Assembly (NCBI GenBank): GCA_910577685.1
Contig: CAJTOH010000039.1
Location: 1 to 35,635, forward strand
Length of the DNA: 35,635 bases
Origin: an uncultured Dorea sp.
Lineage (GTDB): Bacteria; Bacillota; Clostridia; Lachnospirales; Lachnospiraceae
Reading direction: 5' to 3'
Shown here: positions 14,340 through 23,691 of the stretch, one piece after another
Layout: each line of letters begins with the position of its first letter
Numbering within the stretch: position 1 is the first letter of the stretch
Notes under the pieces: generated by a model
What the model was told of the DNA's origin: nothing
The model's database searches: none
Seen by the model: only the letters and a program-made list of their open reading frames with translations
Translations under genes and position numbers: made by a program

Positions 14340-15725
14340 ATGGATATTGTTAATGAAAAATGGCCGGAAATTATCGAACATCTAAGGATAGAACATGAAC
14401 TATCCAACGTCTCTTTTACTACATGGATACAGCCGTTAAAAGTATTTGAGATTATCGACAACACTGTATTTATACTTGTGAATATGAATGCAAGCGTTGA
14501 ATATATTGAAAAGAAGTACCTTCTCCCTCTAAAAGTATGCATTTCTGAAATTACAGGGATTGACTATGAAGTTGTATTTGTATCCGAGGACGATTCCAGA
14601 ATCGGCGAGATCCGGAGTATGTCTGCGGATGCAAGCCACAAGAAGAAGACGCGGACTGCAAGCGAGAAGGCGGGATTGAATCCCAAGTACACCTTTGACA
14701 CGTTCGTAGTCGGCGGCAACAACAATTTTGCGCACGCCGCCTCCCTTGCTGTGGCGGAATCCCCGGGAGAGGTATATAATCCCTTATTCTTATACGGAGA
14801 TGTAGGTCTTGGCAAGACGCATCTGATGCACTCGATCGCACATTTCATCTTGAATAAGAATCCGAAGAAAAAGGTACTGTATGTCACAAGCGAGACGTTT
14901 ACCAATGAACTGATCGAAGCGCTGAAGAAAGGTAAGACTGCGGATAACGAGTCTGCAATGGCACAGTTCCGCGACAAGTACCGCAATAACGACGTTCTGC
15001 TCATTGATGATATCCAGTTTATCATCGGCAAGGAGAGTACGCAGGAAGAATTCTTCCATACGTTTAACCACCTTCACACCTCCGCCAAGCAGATCATTAT
15101 CTCCAGCGATAAGCCGCCGAAAGACATCGAGACTCTGGAGGCAAGACTTCGTACCAGATTCGAGTGGGGTCTGATTGCGGATATCTCCGCGCCGGACTAT
15201 GAGACGCGTATGGCAATCCTGCGCAGGAAGATTGAACTGGATCATCTGGACAGGTACAATATTCCGGAGGATGTTCTTACATATATTGCCGAAAACATCA
15301 AATCCAACATCCGGGAACTGGAAGGATCGCTGAACAAGCTGATCGCCCTTTATAAGCTGAACAACCCGGAGACTATTGATATCCCGCTGGCCGCCGAGGC
15401 TTTGAAGGATATCGTATCTTCTTATAACAATAGAGTCGTCACGCCGGAACTTATCCTTGATATTGTATCCGACCATTTTAATATTACAATTGCCGATCTG
15501 AAAGGGAATAAGCGAAGCGCAAGCATCTCCGTCCCAAGGCAGATCTGCATGTATCTGATGCGCACCCTGACAGAGACGCCTCTGCAGGCTATCGGCATCA
15601 TTCTTGGCGGAAAAGACCACTCAACGATCAAGTACGGTGTGGAAAAGATTGAAAAAGGTATCGTTAAGGACGAGACCCTCAATAATACTATCAGCATCAT
15701 TATGAAAAAGATTAATCCTGCATAA
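14340..15725 (+). CDS. dnaA: Chromosomal replication initiator DnaA
   Basis: A 461-residue AAA+ initiator that binds DnaA boxes and opens oriC. Domain I is at about 1-80 (WPEIIEHLRIEHELSNVSFTTWIQPL), a short linker at about 85-115, then domain III with NPLFLYGDVGLGKTHL (Walker A, 153-160) and LLIDDIQF (Walker B, 220-227). Domain IV has the helix-turn-helix and the DnaA signature, including ISVPRQICMYLMR and GGKDHSTIKYG. AGGAG lies 9 bases before the ATG. DnaA boxes lie on both sides. It is the first gene of the right replichore, divergent from rpmH. Confidence 0.98.
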   Translation: MDIVNEKWPEIIEHLRIEHELSNVSFTTWIQPLKVFEIIDNTVFILVNMNASVEYIEKKYLLPLKVCISEITGIDYEVVFVSEDDSRIGEIRSMSADASHKKKTRTASEKAGLNPKYTFDTFVVGGNNNFAHAASLAVAESPGEVYNPLFLYGDVGLGKTHLMHSIAHFILNKNPKKKVLYVTSETFTNELIEALKKGKTADNESAMAQFRDKYRNNDVLLIDDIQFIIGKESTQEEFFHTFNHLHTSAKQIIISSDKPPKDIETLEARLRTRFEWGLIADISAPDYETRMAILRRKIELDHLDRYNIPEDVLTYIAENIKSNIRELEGSLNKLIALYKLNNPETIDIPLAAEALKDIVSSYNNRVVTPELILDIVSDHFNITIADLKGNKRSASISVPRQICMYLMRTLTETPLQAIGIILGGKDHSTIKYGVEKIEKGIVKDETLNNTISIIMKKINPA

Positions 15726-15995
15726 TGTGAATAACATTGTGGACAACTTAGGGATAATGGGGAATAACTAGAGGAAAAATATTTTCTAAGAAACTCAAAA
15801 GTTTTTTAAGACAAGTTTTCACCACAGCATCCACATCTTGTCTCACTCCAATCCACATGGTTATTCCTGCCGGAAACACTGTTAAATTCTGGGTTGGAAG
15901 TGGTTTTCCACTTTTCCACACCCCCTAATAAGAAGAAGACGGAAATCTTTTATAGATATATGGATCCGTCTGCGCCTGAAAGGAGTTTTACACAT
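15726..15995. other. oriC, downstream part (dnaA-dnaN interval)
   Basis: DnaA-box-like sites: TGTGAATAA 15726-15734 and TGTGGACAA 15738-15746 (one mismatch each), TTTTCCACA 15912-15920 (one mismatch), and weaker ones at 15827-15835, 15849-15857 and 15904-15912. An A/T-rich stretch (about 15764-15815) between the two clusters is the best candidate for the DNA-unwinding element. The interval also carries the dnaN leader. Confidence 0.8.
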
Positions 15996-17105
15996 ATGAA
16001 GATTATCTGCAGCAAAGCAAATCTTTCAAAAGGAGTCAGCACTGTATATAAGGCCGTGCCTTCAAAGACTACCATGCCAATCCTGGAGTGTATCCTGATT
16101 GACGCTACAAACGATATTATCAGATTGACAGCCAATGATATGGAACTTGGAATACAGACGGACATAGAAGGCGAGATTGCGGAAAGAGGAATGATCGCCA
16201 TTGACGCCAAGATATTTTCTGAGATTGTGCGCAAACTTCCGGATAATGAGATTAAGATCGAGACGGACGAAAATCTGCGCATGACGATTACTTGTGAAAA
16301 AGCGAAGTTTGACTTGTCCGGGAAGCCGGGAGAAGAATTTTCCTATCTTCCGATTATTGAAAAAGATGAATCTATAGAAATATCTCAGTTTACTTTGAAA
16401 GAAGTGATCAGGCAGACCATCTTCTCCATTGCGGATACTGAGAGCAACAAATTAATGACGGGCGAATTATTTGAAATCAGGGGCGGCATGCTTAGGGTTA
16501 TTTCTCTCGACGGCCACCGTATCTCGATCCGAAGGATTGAACTGAGGAATGAAGTCGGCGATAAAAAGTTAATCGTTCCGGGCAAGACGCTTATAGAGGT
16601 CAGCAAGATCCTGTCAGGAGAAGCGGAGAGCATGGTTTCCATCTCCTATACCAGCAACCACATTGTATTCGAGTTTGACAATACGGTCGTAGTGTCCAGA
16701 CTGATTGAAGGGGAATACTTTAAGATTGACCAGATGCTGTCCAACGATTATGAGACGAAGGTAAAGATTAACAAGAGAGAGTTATTGAACTGTATCGACA
16801 GGGCTACGCTTCTGGTAAAAGAAGGAGATAAGAAGCCTATTATTATCAATATCGGCGACGAGGTGATGGAGCTTAGGATTAAGTCGCAGATTGGTTCCAT
16901 GAATGAGGAGATCTTTATCAGCAAGGAGGGGAAGGATCTTCTGATTGGTTTCAATCCAAAGTTCCTGATTGACGCGCTGCGCGTAATTGAGGACGAGGAA
17001 GTAACGCTGTATCTGATGAATGCAAAGGCGCCGTGTTTCATTAAGGATGACGAGGAGAGCTATATTTACCTGATCCTGCCTGTGAATTTCAACGCCGCGG
17101 CATAG
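15996..17105 (+). CDS. dnaN: DNA polymerase III beta sliding clamp
   Basis: A 369-residue ring-forming clamp that tethers DNA polymerase III to its template. It starts MKIICSKANLSKGVSTVYKAVPSKTTMPILECIL, the canonical N-terminus, and ends in YLILPVNFNAA, close to the family's usual (L)PM/VR(L) end. Three similar clamp subdomains are recognisable by spacing; SLDGHRISIRR is the typical middle-domain block. The start is set at 15996, preceded by GAAAGGAG at 15978-15985. The in-frame ATG at 15894 would add 34 residues that are not part of the family and overlap DnaA-box sequence. Confidence 0.97.
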   Translation: MKIICSKANLSKGVSTVYKAVPSKTTMPILECILIDATNDIIRLTANDMELGIQTDIEGEIAERGMIAIDAKIFSEIVRKLPDNEIKIETDENLRMTITCEKAKFDLSGKPGEEFSYLPIIEKDESIEISQFTLKEVIRQTIFSIADTESNKLMTGELFEIRGGMLRVISLDGHRISIRRIELRNEVGDKKLIVPGKTLIEVSKILSGEAESMVSISYTSNHIVFEFDNTVVVSRLIEGEYFKIDQMLSNDYETKVKINKRELLNCIDRATLLVKEGDKKPIIINIGDEVMELRIKSQIGSMNEEIFISKEGKDLLIGFNPKFLIDALRVIEDEEVTLYLMNAKAPCFIKDDEESYIYLILPVNFNAAA

Positions 17106-17118
17106 AGAGGTAGTAAGA

Positions 17119-17328
17119 GTGGATGTTATAAGATTGAGAGACGAGTACATTAAGCTCGGTCAGGCTTTGAAGGCTGCCGGGCTGGTAGATTCCGGCGCGG
17201 AGGCAAAAGAAGTTATTGTGGAAGGTTCTGTCAAGGTGAACGAGGAGACCGATACCAGGAGAGGACGTAAATTATACGCCGGGGACATCATCACTTTTAA
17301 CGGGGTAGAAGTGAAAATTGAAAATTAG
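17119..17328 (+). CDS. yaaA: S4-domain protein YaaA
   Basis: A 69-residue single S4 RNA-binding domain protein (YaaA/RlbA type): FIKLxQxLKxAG...GxAK motif, here YIKLGQALKAAGLVDSGAEAK, then GSVKVNEETDTRRGRKLYAGD. GTG start with AGAGGTAG upstream. It lies between dnaN and recF, overlapping recF by 11 bp. The role is unproven; binding of structured RNA is expected from the fold. Confidence 0.93.
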   Translation: MDVIRLRDEYIKLGQALKAAGLVDSGAEAKEVIVEGSVKVNEETDTRRGRKLYAGDIITFNGVEVKIEN

Positions 17329-18409
17329 GTCTTTAAAGTTAAAGAATTACAGGAATTATGATCTTTTAAAACTTGATTTTGATGATGCTGCCAATATATT
17401 CTATGGGGATAATGCACAGGGCAAAACGAATATTTTAGAGGCAGTCTATCTTTCCGGAACCACAAAGTCGCATCGGGGAGCCAAGGACAGGGAACTGATC
17501 CGTTTTGGGAAGGATGAGTCCCACATCGAGGCAGTGGTGGAAAAAAATGGAATTGATTACCAGCTTGATATGCATTTGAAGAAGAATGGGGCCAAAGGGA
17601 TTGCCATTAATAAGATGCCGATCCGCAAGGCAAGCGAATTATTCGGTATCGTGAATCTCGTTTTTTTCTCTCCTGAGGACCTGAATATCATTAAGAACGG
17701 TCCTTCCGAGAGGAGGAGATTTATTGATATGGAGTTATCCCAGCTTGACAGGGTGTATCTAAGCGACCTGTCCAATTACAACAGGACTTTGAACCAGAGG
17801 AACCGGCTCCTTAAGGAGATGCGGACGGAACAGGCCGGGAACTTAAGGGATACTTTGGATATTTGGGATATGCAGCTTGTCAGGTATGGCAACCAGATTT
17901 TAGAGAGGCGAAGAGAATTCGTCCGGGAGATCAACGACATTATTTTTTCAATACATAGAAAACTGACAGGGGAACGGGAAGAGATTCAAGTAATCTATGA
18001 GCCCAGCAACGGGAGTCTTACGTTAGAACAAGCATTATCAAAAAATAGAGATAGGGATATACGTATAAAGAGTACGTCGGTAGGTCCCCACAGGGACGAC
18101 GTGTGTTTTATGACGGGAGATCTGGACATCAGACGTTTCGGGTCGCAGGGCCAGCAGAGGACTGCCGCGTTATCGCTGAAGTTATCTGAGATTGAGCTGG
18201 TAAAGCAGGCTGCAAAGGATACGCCTGTTTTATTACTTGACGATGTTTTGTCTGAACTGGATAAACATAGGCAAAACTATCTATTAGACAGTATAAATGA
18301 TATACAGACGCTTATTACCTGTACAGGGGTAGAGGATTTTGTGAATCATCGTTTCTCTATAAACAAAGTGTTCCATGTCCATAACGGACAGGTAACGAAT
18401 GAAAACTAG
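17318..18409 (+). CDS. recF: DNA replication/repair protein RecF
   Basis: A 363-residue SMC-like ABC ATPase that, with RecO and RecR, helps load RecA at gaps. Walker A GDNAQGKT is at residues 30-37, the ABC signature GSQGQQRTAALSLKL lies in the C-terminal third, followed by Walker B PVLLLDDVLSELD. The TTG start yields the canonical MKIRSLKLKNYRNY. It overlaps the end of yaaA by 11 bp, indicating translational coupling. Expressed within dnaN-yaaA-recF-gyrBA. Confidence 0.96.
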   Translation: MKIRSLKLKNYRNYDLLKLDFDDAANIFYGDNAQGKTNILEAVYLSGTTKSHRGAKDRELIRFGKDESHIEAVVEKNGIDYQLDMHLKKNGAKGIAINKMPIRKASELFGIVNLVFFSPEDLNIIKNGPSERRRFIDMELSQLDRVYLSDLSNYNRTLNQRNRLLKEMRTEQAGNLRDTLDIWDMQLVRYGNQILERRREFVREINDIIFSIHRKLTGEREEIQVIYEPSNGSLTLEQALSKNRDRDIRIKSTSVGPHRDDVCFMTGDLDIRRFGSQGQQRTAALSLKLSEIELVKQAAKDTPVLLLDDVLSELDKHRQNYLLDSINDIQTLITCTGVEDFVNHRFSINKVFHVHNGQVTNEN

Positions 18410-18419
18410 GAGGAGAAGA

Positions 18420-20354
18420 ATGAGTACAGAGAAGGTACAGCATGAGTATGGTGCAGATGAGATTCAGATATTGGAAGGGCTTGAGGCGGTAAGGAAACGC
18501 CCGGGCATGTATATCGGAAGCACATCATCGCGCGGACTTCACCACCTTGTGTATGAGATTGTGGATAACTCCGTGGATGAAGCGCTGGCGGGTTTCTGTG
18601 ATACGATAGTTGTGACTATTAACAAGGACAATTCGGTTACGGTCCTTGATAACGGGAGAGGTATTCCTGTGGGAATTAACCAGAAAGCAGGGCTTCCGGC
18701 GGTGGAGGTGGTATTTACCGTCCTTCATGCGGGAGGAAAGTTCGGCGGAGGCGGATATAAGGTATCCGGGGGGCTTCACGGAGTGGGGGCTTCTGTCGTG
18801 AACGCGCTGTCTAACTGGCTGGAGGTTGAGATCTGTCATGAGGGGAAGGTGTATAAGCAGCGCTATGAACGCGGAAAAGTCGTGGAAAAGCTGGCGGTCA
18901 TCGGGGAATGTGAGCCTGACAGGAGAGGGACGAAGGTTGTATTCCTGCCGGACGATACGATTTTTGAAGATACTGTTTTCGATTATGACATATTAAAACA
19001 GCGTTTCCGTGAGATGGCTTTCCTGACCCGGGGACTTAAGATCGTGCTGCGGGACGAAAGGCCGCAGGATAAGGCGGTTGAAAAGACGTTCCATTATGAA
19101 GGCGGTATTAAGGAGTTTGTTGCGTATCTGAACAGGAGCAAGACGGCTCTTTACGAAGATATTATCTATTGTGAAGGAATGGTTAATAATGTGGCGGTGG
19201 AAGTGGCCATGCAGCACAACGATTCCTACAGCGACAATACTTACGGGTTCGTGAATAATATTACCACTCCGGAGGGCGGCACGCATGTAGTGGGGTTCCG
19301 TAATGCTTTGACGAAGACGTTTAACGATTATGCGAGAAAGAATAAATTGCTGAAAGACAATGAGCAGAATCTGTCGGGAGAGGACATCCGGGAAGGGCTG
19401 ACCGCGATTATCAGCGTCAAGATAGAGGATCCTCAGTTTGAGGGACAGACGAAGCAGAAGCTTGGCAACAGCGAGGCGAGAGGGGCCGTCGACAGCGTTG
19501 TGAGTAAGCAGCTTGAGATATATTTGGAGCAGAACCCTACCGTGGCGAAGCTGACGGTGGAGAAATCCGTAATGGCGCAGCGGGCGAGGGAGGCGGCGCG
19601 GAAGGCGCGGGAGCTGACGCGAAGGAAGTCCGCGCTTGACGGAATGTCTCTTCCGGGGAAATTAGCAGACTGTTCGGACAAGGATCCGGCCAGATGCGAG
19701 ATCTATATCGTTGAGGGAGACTCTGCCGGAGGTTCGGCTAAGACGGCAAGGGACCGGGCGACACAGGCTATCCTTCCCCTTCGGGGAAAGATCCTCAACG
19801 TGGAGAAGGCAAGACTTGACAAGATCTATGGAAATGCGGAGATTAAGGCGATGATTACGGCTTTCGGGACGGGGATCCATGATGATTTTGATATCTCAAA
19901 GCTCAGGTATCACAAGATTATCATTATGACGGATGCCGACGTTGACGGTGCCCATATCAGTACCTTATTATTGACGTTCTTGTACCGGTTTATGCCTGAC
20001 CTGATCAAAGAAGGATATGTTTATCTGGCGCAGCCTCCGCTGTATAAGCTGGAGAAGAATAAGAAGGTCTGGTATGCGTACAGCGACGAAGAGCTGGACG
20101 GAATCCTTAAGGACGTAGGACGGGATGGGAATAATAAGATCCAGCGTTACAAAGGTCTTGGAGAGATGGATGCGGACCAGCTCTGGGATACCACTATGGA
20201 TCCGGAGCACAGGGTTCTTCTAAGAGTTACGATGGATGAAGAGACGACTTCAGAGCTTGACCTTACATTTACCACGCTGATGGGAGATAAGGTGGAACCC
20301 AGACGTGAATTTATCGAAGAGAATGCGAAGTATGTAAAGAATCTGGACGTATAG
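18420..20354 (+). CDS. gyrB: DNA gyrase subunit B
   Basis: A 644-residue ATPase subunit of gyrase, normal for Gram-positive GyrB. GHKL ATPase motifs: EIVDNSVDEALAG, VLDNGRGIPVG, GLHGVGASVVNALS. Toprim domain with VEGDSAGGSAKTARDRATQAILPLRGKI split across its usual positions, and IIIMTDADVDGAHI; C-terminal YKGLGEMDADQLWDTTM. Start chosen at 18420, where AGGAGGAG at 18408-18415 directly precedes MSTEKVQHEYGADEIQ. The upstream in-frame ATG at 18399 would overlap recF and has no Shine-Dalgarno. It could alternatively be a ParE, but its position next to recF and gyrA argues for GyrB. Confidence 0.97.
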   Translation: MSTEKVQHEYGADEIQILEGLEAVRKRPGMYIGSTSSRGLHHLVYEIVDNSVDEALAGFCDTIVVTINKDNSVTVLDNGRGIPVGINQKAGLPAVEVVFTVLHAGGKFGGGGYKVSGGLHGVGASVVNALSNWLEVEICHEGKVYKQRYERGKVVEKLAVIGECEPDRRGTKVVFLPDDTIFEDTVFDYDILKQRFREMAFLTRGLKIVLRDERPQDKAVEKTFHYEGGIKEFVAYLNRSKTALYEDIIYCEGMVNNVAVEVAMQHNDSYSDNTYGFVNNITTPEGGTHVVGFRNALTKTFNDYARKNKLLKDNEQNLSGEDIREGLTAIISVKIEDPQFEGQTKQKLGNSEARGAVDSVVSKQLEIYLEQNPTVAKLTVEKSVMAQRAREAARKARELTRRKSALDGMSLPGKLADCSDKDPARCEIYIVEGDSAGGSAKTARDRATQAILPLRGKILNVEKARLDKIYGNAEIKAMITAFGTGIHDDFDISKLRYHKIIIMTDADVDGAHISTLLLTFLYRFMPDLIKEGYVYLAQPPLYKLEKNKKVWYAYSDEELDGILKDVGRDGNNKIQRYKGLGEMDADQLWDTTMDPEHRVLLRVTMDEETTSELDLTFTTLMGDKVEPRREFIEENAKYVKNLDV

Positions 20355-20412
20355 AAGAGATGCGGAACTTTCCGGTTCCGGATGGCGGAGATGTGTCCGA
20401 AGAAAGGAGAAG

Positions 20413-20442
20413 ATGAGAAAACAGATACTGTTTTCCGAATGA
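20413..20442 (+). CDS. Possible 9-codon leader peptide overlapping gyrA start
   Basis: ATG AGA AAA CAG ATA CTG TTT TCC GAA TGA (MRKQILFSE). It has the only clear Shine-Dalgarno sequence (AAAGGAG at 20403-20409) upstream of gyrA, though with a short spacing of about 3-4 bases. Its stop overlaps the ATG at 20439 as ATGA. It may couple translation into gyrA. It may equally be chance, with gyrA starting further upstream. Confidence 0.35.
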   Translation: MRKQILFSE

Positions 20443-22958
20443 CTATGGAAGATAATATTTTTGATAAAGTCCATGAAGTGGATTTAAAGAAGACGATGGA
20501 AAACTCCTATATCGACTATGCCATGAGCGTTATTGCTTCGCGTGCGCTGCCGGATGTAAGGGACGGACTGAAACCGGTGCAGAGAAGGATTCTTTACTCT
20601 ATGATCGAACTGAACAACGGTCCGGACAAGCCGCACAGGAAATGCGCCCGTATCGTCGGCGATACGATGGGTAAATATCATCCCCACGGCGACAGCTCGA
20701 TCTACGGCGCGTTGGTGAATATGGCGCAGGAATGGTCGACCAGATATCCTCTGGTTGACGGACACGGGAACTTTGGTTCCGTGGACGGGGACGGCGCCGC
20801 GGCCATGCGTTACACGGAGGCAAGGCTGAGCAAGATTTCCATGGAGCTGACGGCTGATATTAACAAGAATACGGTTGATTTTGTACCGAACTTCGACGAG
20901 ACGGAGAAGGAGCCTACCGTACTCCCTGCAAGGTTCCCGAACCTTTTGGTCAACGGGACGTCGGGAATTGCGGTCGGCATGGCGACGAATATCCCGCCCC
21001 ATAATCTCCGCGAGGTAATTAATGCGGTCGTTAAGATTATTGATAACCAGATTGAGGAGAAGGATGAGACGACTATAGAGGAGATTCTCCAGATCATAAA
21101 GGGACCGGATTTCCCTACGGGAGGAATGATTCTCGGTACTAGGGGGATTGAGGAGGCGTACCGAACCGGGCGGGGTAAGATCCGCGTCCGTGCGATAACG
21201 GATATTGAAGCGATGCCCAACGGAAAGAGCCGGATCGTGGTGACGGAACTTCCGTTCATGGTCAATAAGGCAAGGCTGATCGAGAAGATTGCGGAGCTTG
21301 TCAAGGATAAGAAGATAGACGGAATCACAGAACTGAGCGACCAGTCCAGCCGTGAAGGGATGCGGGTGGTTATTGAGCTTAGGAGGGATGTAAATGCCAA
21401 CGTCATTCTGAACCAGCTATATAAGCATACCCAGCTTCAGGATACATTCGGCGTGATCATGCTTGCCCTTGTCGAAAACCAGCCTAAGGTCATGAACCTT
21501 CCCGAGATGCTGAAATATTACCTGCTGCATCAGGAAGAAGTGGTGACCCGCCGCACTAAGTATGAGCTTAACAAGGCTGAAGAGAGGGCGCACATATTAG
21601 AAGGCTTGCTGATTGCCCTTGATAATATTGACGAGGTAATCCGGATCATCAGAGGTTCCCAGACAGTACAGGCCGCTAAGACCGAATTGATGGAAAGGTT
21701 CGGGCTGACGGATGTACAGGCGCAGGCAATTGTGGATATGCGCCTCCGCGCTTTGACAGGTCTGGAAAGGGAGAAACTTGAGAAGGAATACAACGAGCTG
21801 ATGGAGCAGATCAGCAGATTGAAGGCAATTCTTGCCGACAGGAAGCTGTTGCTTGGAGTGATCAGAGAAGAGATTATTATAATAAGAGATAAATACGGCG
21901 ATGACAGACGCACCGCAATCGGTTTTGACGAATTTGACATATCTATGGAAGATCTGATTCCTAAGGAGGACGTAGTCATTACAATGACGAAGTTAGGTTA
22001 CATTAAGCGTATGTCTAACGATACCTTTAAGTCTCAGAACCGGGGCGGCAAGGGCATCAAGGGGATGCAGACTTTGGAAGAGGATTATGTGGAAGAGCTG
22101 TTTATGACCCATACCCACCATTACATCATGTTCTTTACCAATACGGGTCGGGTGTACCGGATGAAGGGATATGAGATTCCTGAGGCGAGTCGTACGTCTA
22201 GAGGGACGGCCATCGTGAATCTGCTGCAGTTGATGCCGGGTGAGAAGATCAGCGCCATTATTCCGATTGATGAGTACAGGGATGGAGAGTACCTGTTTAT
22301 GGCGACTAAGAAGGGCCTTGTCAAGAAGACTCCGATTAAGGAGTATGCATTTGTGAGAAAGACCGGGCTCGCGGCGATCACTCTTAGGGAGGAAGACGAG
22401 CTGATCGAGGTAAAATATACCAACAGTGATCAGGAGGTATTCCTTGTTACCAGATATGGGCAGTGCATCCGTTTCGATGAGAAGGACGTAAGGCCGACCG
22501 GACGGAATTCCATGGGAGTCAGGGGAATGAACCTGTCTGACCGGGATAATGTTATCGGTATGCAGCTCAGTTCACAGGGAAGCGACCTTTTGATCGTGTC
22601 TGAGAAGGGAATGGGGAAACGGACCCCGCTTGACGAATTTACCTGCCAGAACCGGGGCGGCAAGGGAATCAAATGCTACAAGATTACGGAAAAGACCGGT
22701 AATGTTGTGGGAATCAAAGCTGTCGGCGACGAGGATGAGATTATGATTATCAATACGGAGGGAATTGTGATCCGTATGAAATGTTCCGGAATCTCTGTCC
22801 TTGGACGTGTTACTTCCGGGGTGAAACTGATTAACCTGCAGGAAGGGGATATCGTCGCAAGCATCGCTAAGGTAAGGAAGGGCGATGAAGAAGAGGATGA
22901 GGAGAATACGGAGAATGTAGAAACAGATGAGGATGAGAGTCCGGAGATGACAGAATAG
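20439..22958 (+). CDS. gyrA: DNA gyrase subunit A
   Basis: The breakage-reunion subunit of gyrase, 839 residues from the chosen start (MTMEDNIFDKVHEVDLKKTME). The family normally begins close to MEDNIFDKV, so 20439 or 20445 is likely; in-frame ATGs at 20382 and 20391 would add up to 19 unrelated residues and lack a spaced ribosome-binding site. The winged helix with SRALPDVRDGLKPVQRRIL, the region HPHGDSSIYGALV and the active-site tyrosine in AAAMRYTEARLS are present. The C-terminal DNA-wrapping pinwheel has QNRGGKG twice (GyrA-box-like). The tail is highly acidic. At the position equivalent to E. coli Asp87 it has Gly, while Ser83 is kept. It follows gyrB by 84 bp. Confidence 0.97.
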   Translation: MTMEDNIFDKVHEVDLKKTMENSYIDYAMSVIASRALPDVRDGLKPVQRRILYSMIELNNGPDKPHRKCARIVGDTMGKYHPHGDSSIYGALVNMAQEWSTRYPLVDGHGNFGSVDGDGAAAMRYTEARLSKISMELTADINKNTVDFVPNFDETEKEPTVLPARFPNLLVNGTSGIAVGMATNIPPHNLREVINAVVKIIDNQIEEKDETTIEEILQIIKGPDFPTGGMILGTRGIEEAYRTGRGKIRVRAITDIEAMPNGKSRIVVTELPFMVNKARLIEKIAELVKDKKIDGITELSDQSSREGMRVVIELRRDVNANVILNQLYKHTQLQDTFGVIMLALVENQPKVMNLPEMLKYYLLHQEEVVTRRTKYELNKAEERAHILEGLLIALDNIDEVIRIIRGSQTVQAAKTELMERFGLTDVQAQAIVDMRLRALTGLEREKLEKEYNELMEQISRLKAILADRKLLLGVIREEIIIIRDKYGDDRRTAIGFDEFDISMEDLIPKEDVVITMTKLGYIKRMSNDTFKSQNRGGKGIKGMQTLEEDYVEELFMTHTHHYIMFFTNTGRVYRMKGYEIPEASRTSRGTAIVNLLQLMPGEKISAIIPIDEYRDGEYLFMATKKGLVKKTPIKEYAFVRKTGLAAITLREEDELIEVKYTNSDQEVFLVTRYGQCIRFDEKDVRPTGRNSMGVRGMNLSDRDNVIGMQLSSQGSDLLIVSEKGMGKRTPLDEFTCQNRGGKGIKCYKITEKTGNVVGIKAVGDEDEIMIINTEGIVIRMKCSGISVLGRVTSGVKLINLQEGDIVASIAKVRKGDEEEDEENTENVETDEDESPEMTE

Positions 22959-22969
22959 AAGAATACCAT

Positions 22970-23037
22970 AGGGGATGCTGCGAAATACAGTTTATACACC
23001 ATATATGGCGTATAACGGTTATTTCGCAACATCCCCT
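22970..23037. terminator. Long two-way terminator hairpin after gyrA
   Basis: Outer arms AGGGGATGCTGCGAAATA (22970-22987) and its complement (23020-23037) with one mismatch; an inner TTATAC/GTATAA stem continues the hairpin, so about 68 bp fold back almost completely. It sits between convergent gyrA and the C_GCAxxG_C_C gene and can serve both. Confidence 0.85.
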
Positions 23038-23041
23038 TATC

Positions 23042-23497
23042 TTATACGTTATCTTTCTCTAATTCTCGCAAAATGATCTCAGCAGTTTTCTCAACCGTAG
23101 ATTCCACAAAACGGGTACACTGTGATTTTCTTTCCGGAGAATCCTTCTCCATCCCTCTTGTAAGTACGCGGCAGCATGTACCTCCGCAAGTTTCTTTGAA
23201 ATAGTCGTGCAGCTCGTTGGTCAGTTCAAAGCATCTGTTTATCTTCGGATCCCCGGGAACCGTGCGCCCGAAGAAATACCCGATGCACATCGTACCGCCT
23301 GCCAGCGCTCCGCAGATACATCCGCCGCCGCCAAGCCCCCAAGGGAAACCGGAACTCATTGCGATTGCATCGTCAGACATATCCAATTCAAAATTCTTAC
23401 GGATGGCATAGATTACGGATTCGGAACAAGCGAAACCCTGATGAAAGATATCGACGGCGTCCTGTTTCAGTTGCTCCATATTAATATTTACAGTCAT
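23042..23497 (-). CDS. C_GCAxxG_C_C family cysteine-rich protein
   Basis: A 151-residue cytoplasmic protein of the C-GCAxxG-C-C family, named for its conserved cysteines. Here they occur as GFACSESV, GGGCICGALAGG, the ETCGGTCCRVLT pair and a C-terminal QCTRFV. Such proteins are common in anaerobes; the cysteines are thought to bind a metal or act in redox chemistry, but no member's reaction is assumed here. AGGAGG lies 9 bases before the ATG and a consensus promoter lies at 23560-23588. It is a single-gene unit facing gyrA. Confidence 0.9.
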   Translation of the reverse strand: MTVNINMEQLKQDAVDIFHQGFACSESVIYAIRKNFELDMSDDAIAMSSGFPWGLGGGGCICGALAGGTMCIGYFFGRTVPGDPKINRCFELTNELHDYFKETCGGTCCRVLTRGMEKDSPERKSQCTRFVESTVEKTAEIILRELEKDNV

Positions 23498-23559
23498 TAT
23501 GAATAGCCTCCTGTCTCTTATCTTGTAAAAAATAAAAATGTCGTTTCTTATGCAGTCAT

Positions 23560-23588
23560 ATTATAGCAATAAATGCGAGAGGTGTAAA
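23560..23588 (-). promoter_or_regulatory. Promoter of the C_GCAxxG_C_C gene
   Basis: Minus strand: -35 TTTACA (23583-23588), 17-bp spacer, -10 TATAAT (23560-23565). The leader to the ATG is about 55 nt. Confidence 0.8.
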
Positions 23589-23625
23589 GAATAAGATGCA
23601 TTTATTGAAAAACGATAAAAACATA

Positions 23626-23654
23626 TTGAAAATCAATAAGCTATGTGATATAGT
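23626..23654 (+). promoter_or_regulatory. Promoter of the DUF2975-XRE-DUF4173 unit
   Basis: -35 TTGAAA (23626-23631), 17-bp spacer, -10 TATAGT (23649-23654), about 37 bp before the DUF2975 start. Confidence 0.75.
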
Positions 23655-23691
23655 AATAAAAAAATAAATGAAAAGAGGATGTGAATGGCCT

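Noticed and set aside
14790..15620. 276-codon frame antisense to dnaA
   Set aside because: Shadow of the highly conserved dnaA reading frame; no domain or ribosome-binding site.
15894..15995. N-terminal extension of DnaN from the ATG at 15894
   Set aside because: Adds 34 residues absent from the clamp family and overlaps DnaA-box DNA; the ATG at 15996 has a good Shine-Dalgarno and the canonical MKIICSK start.
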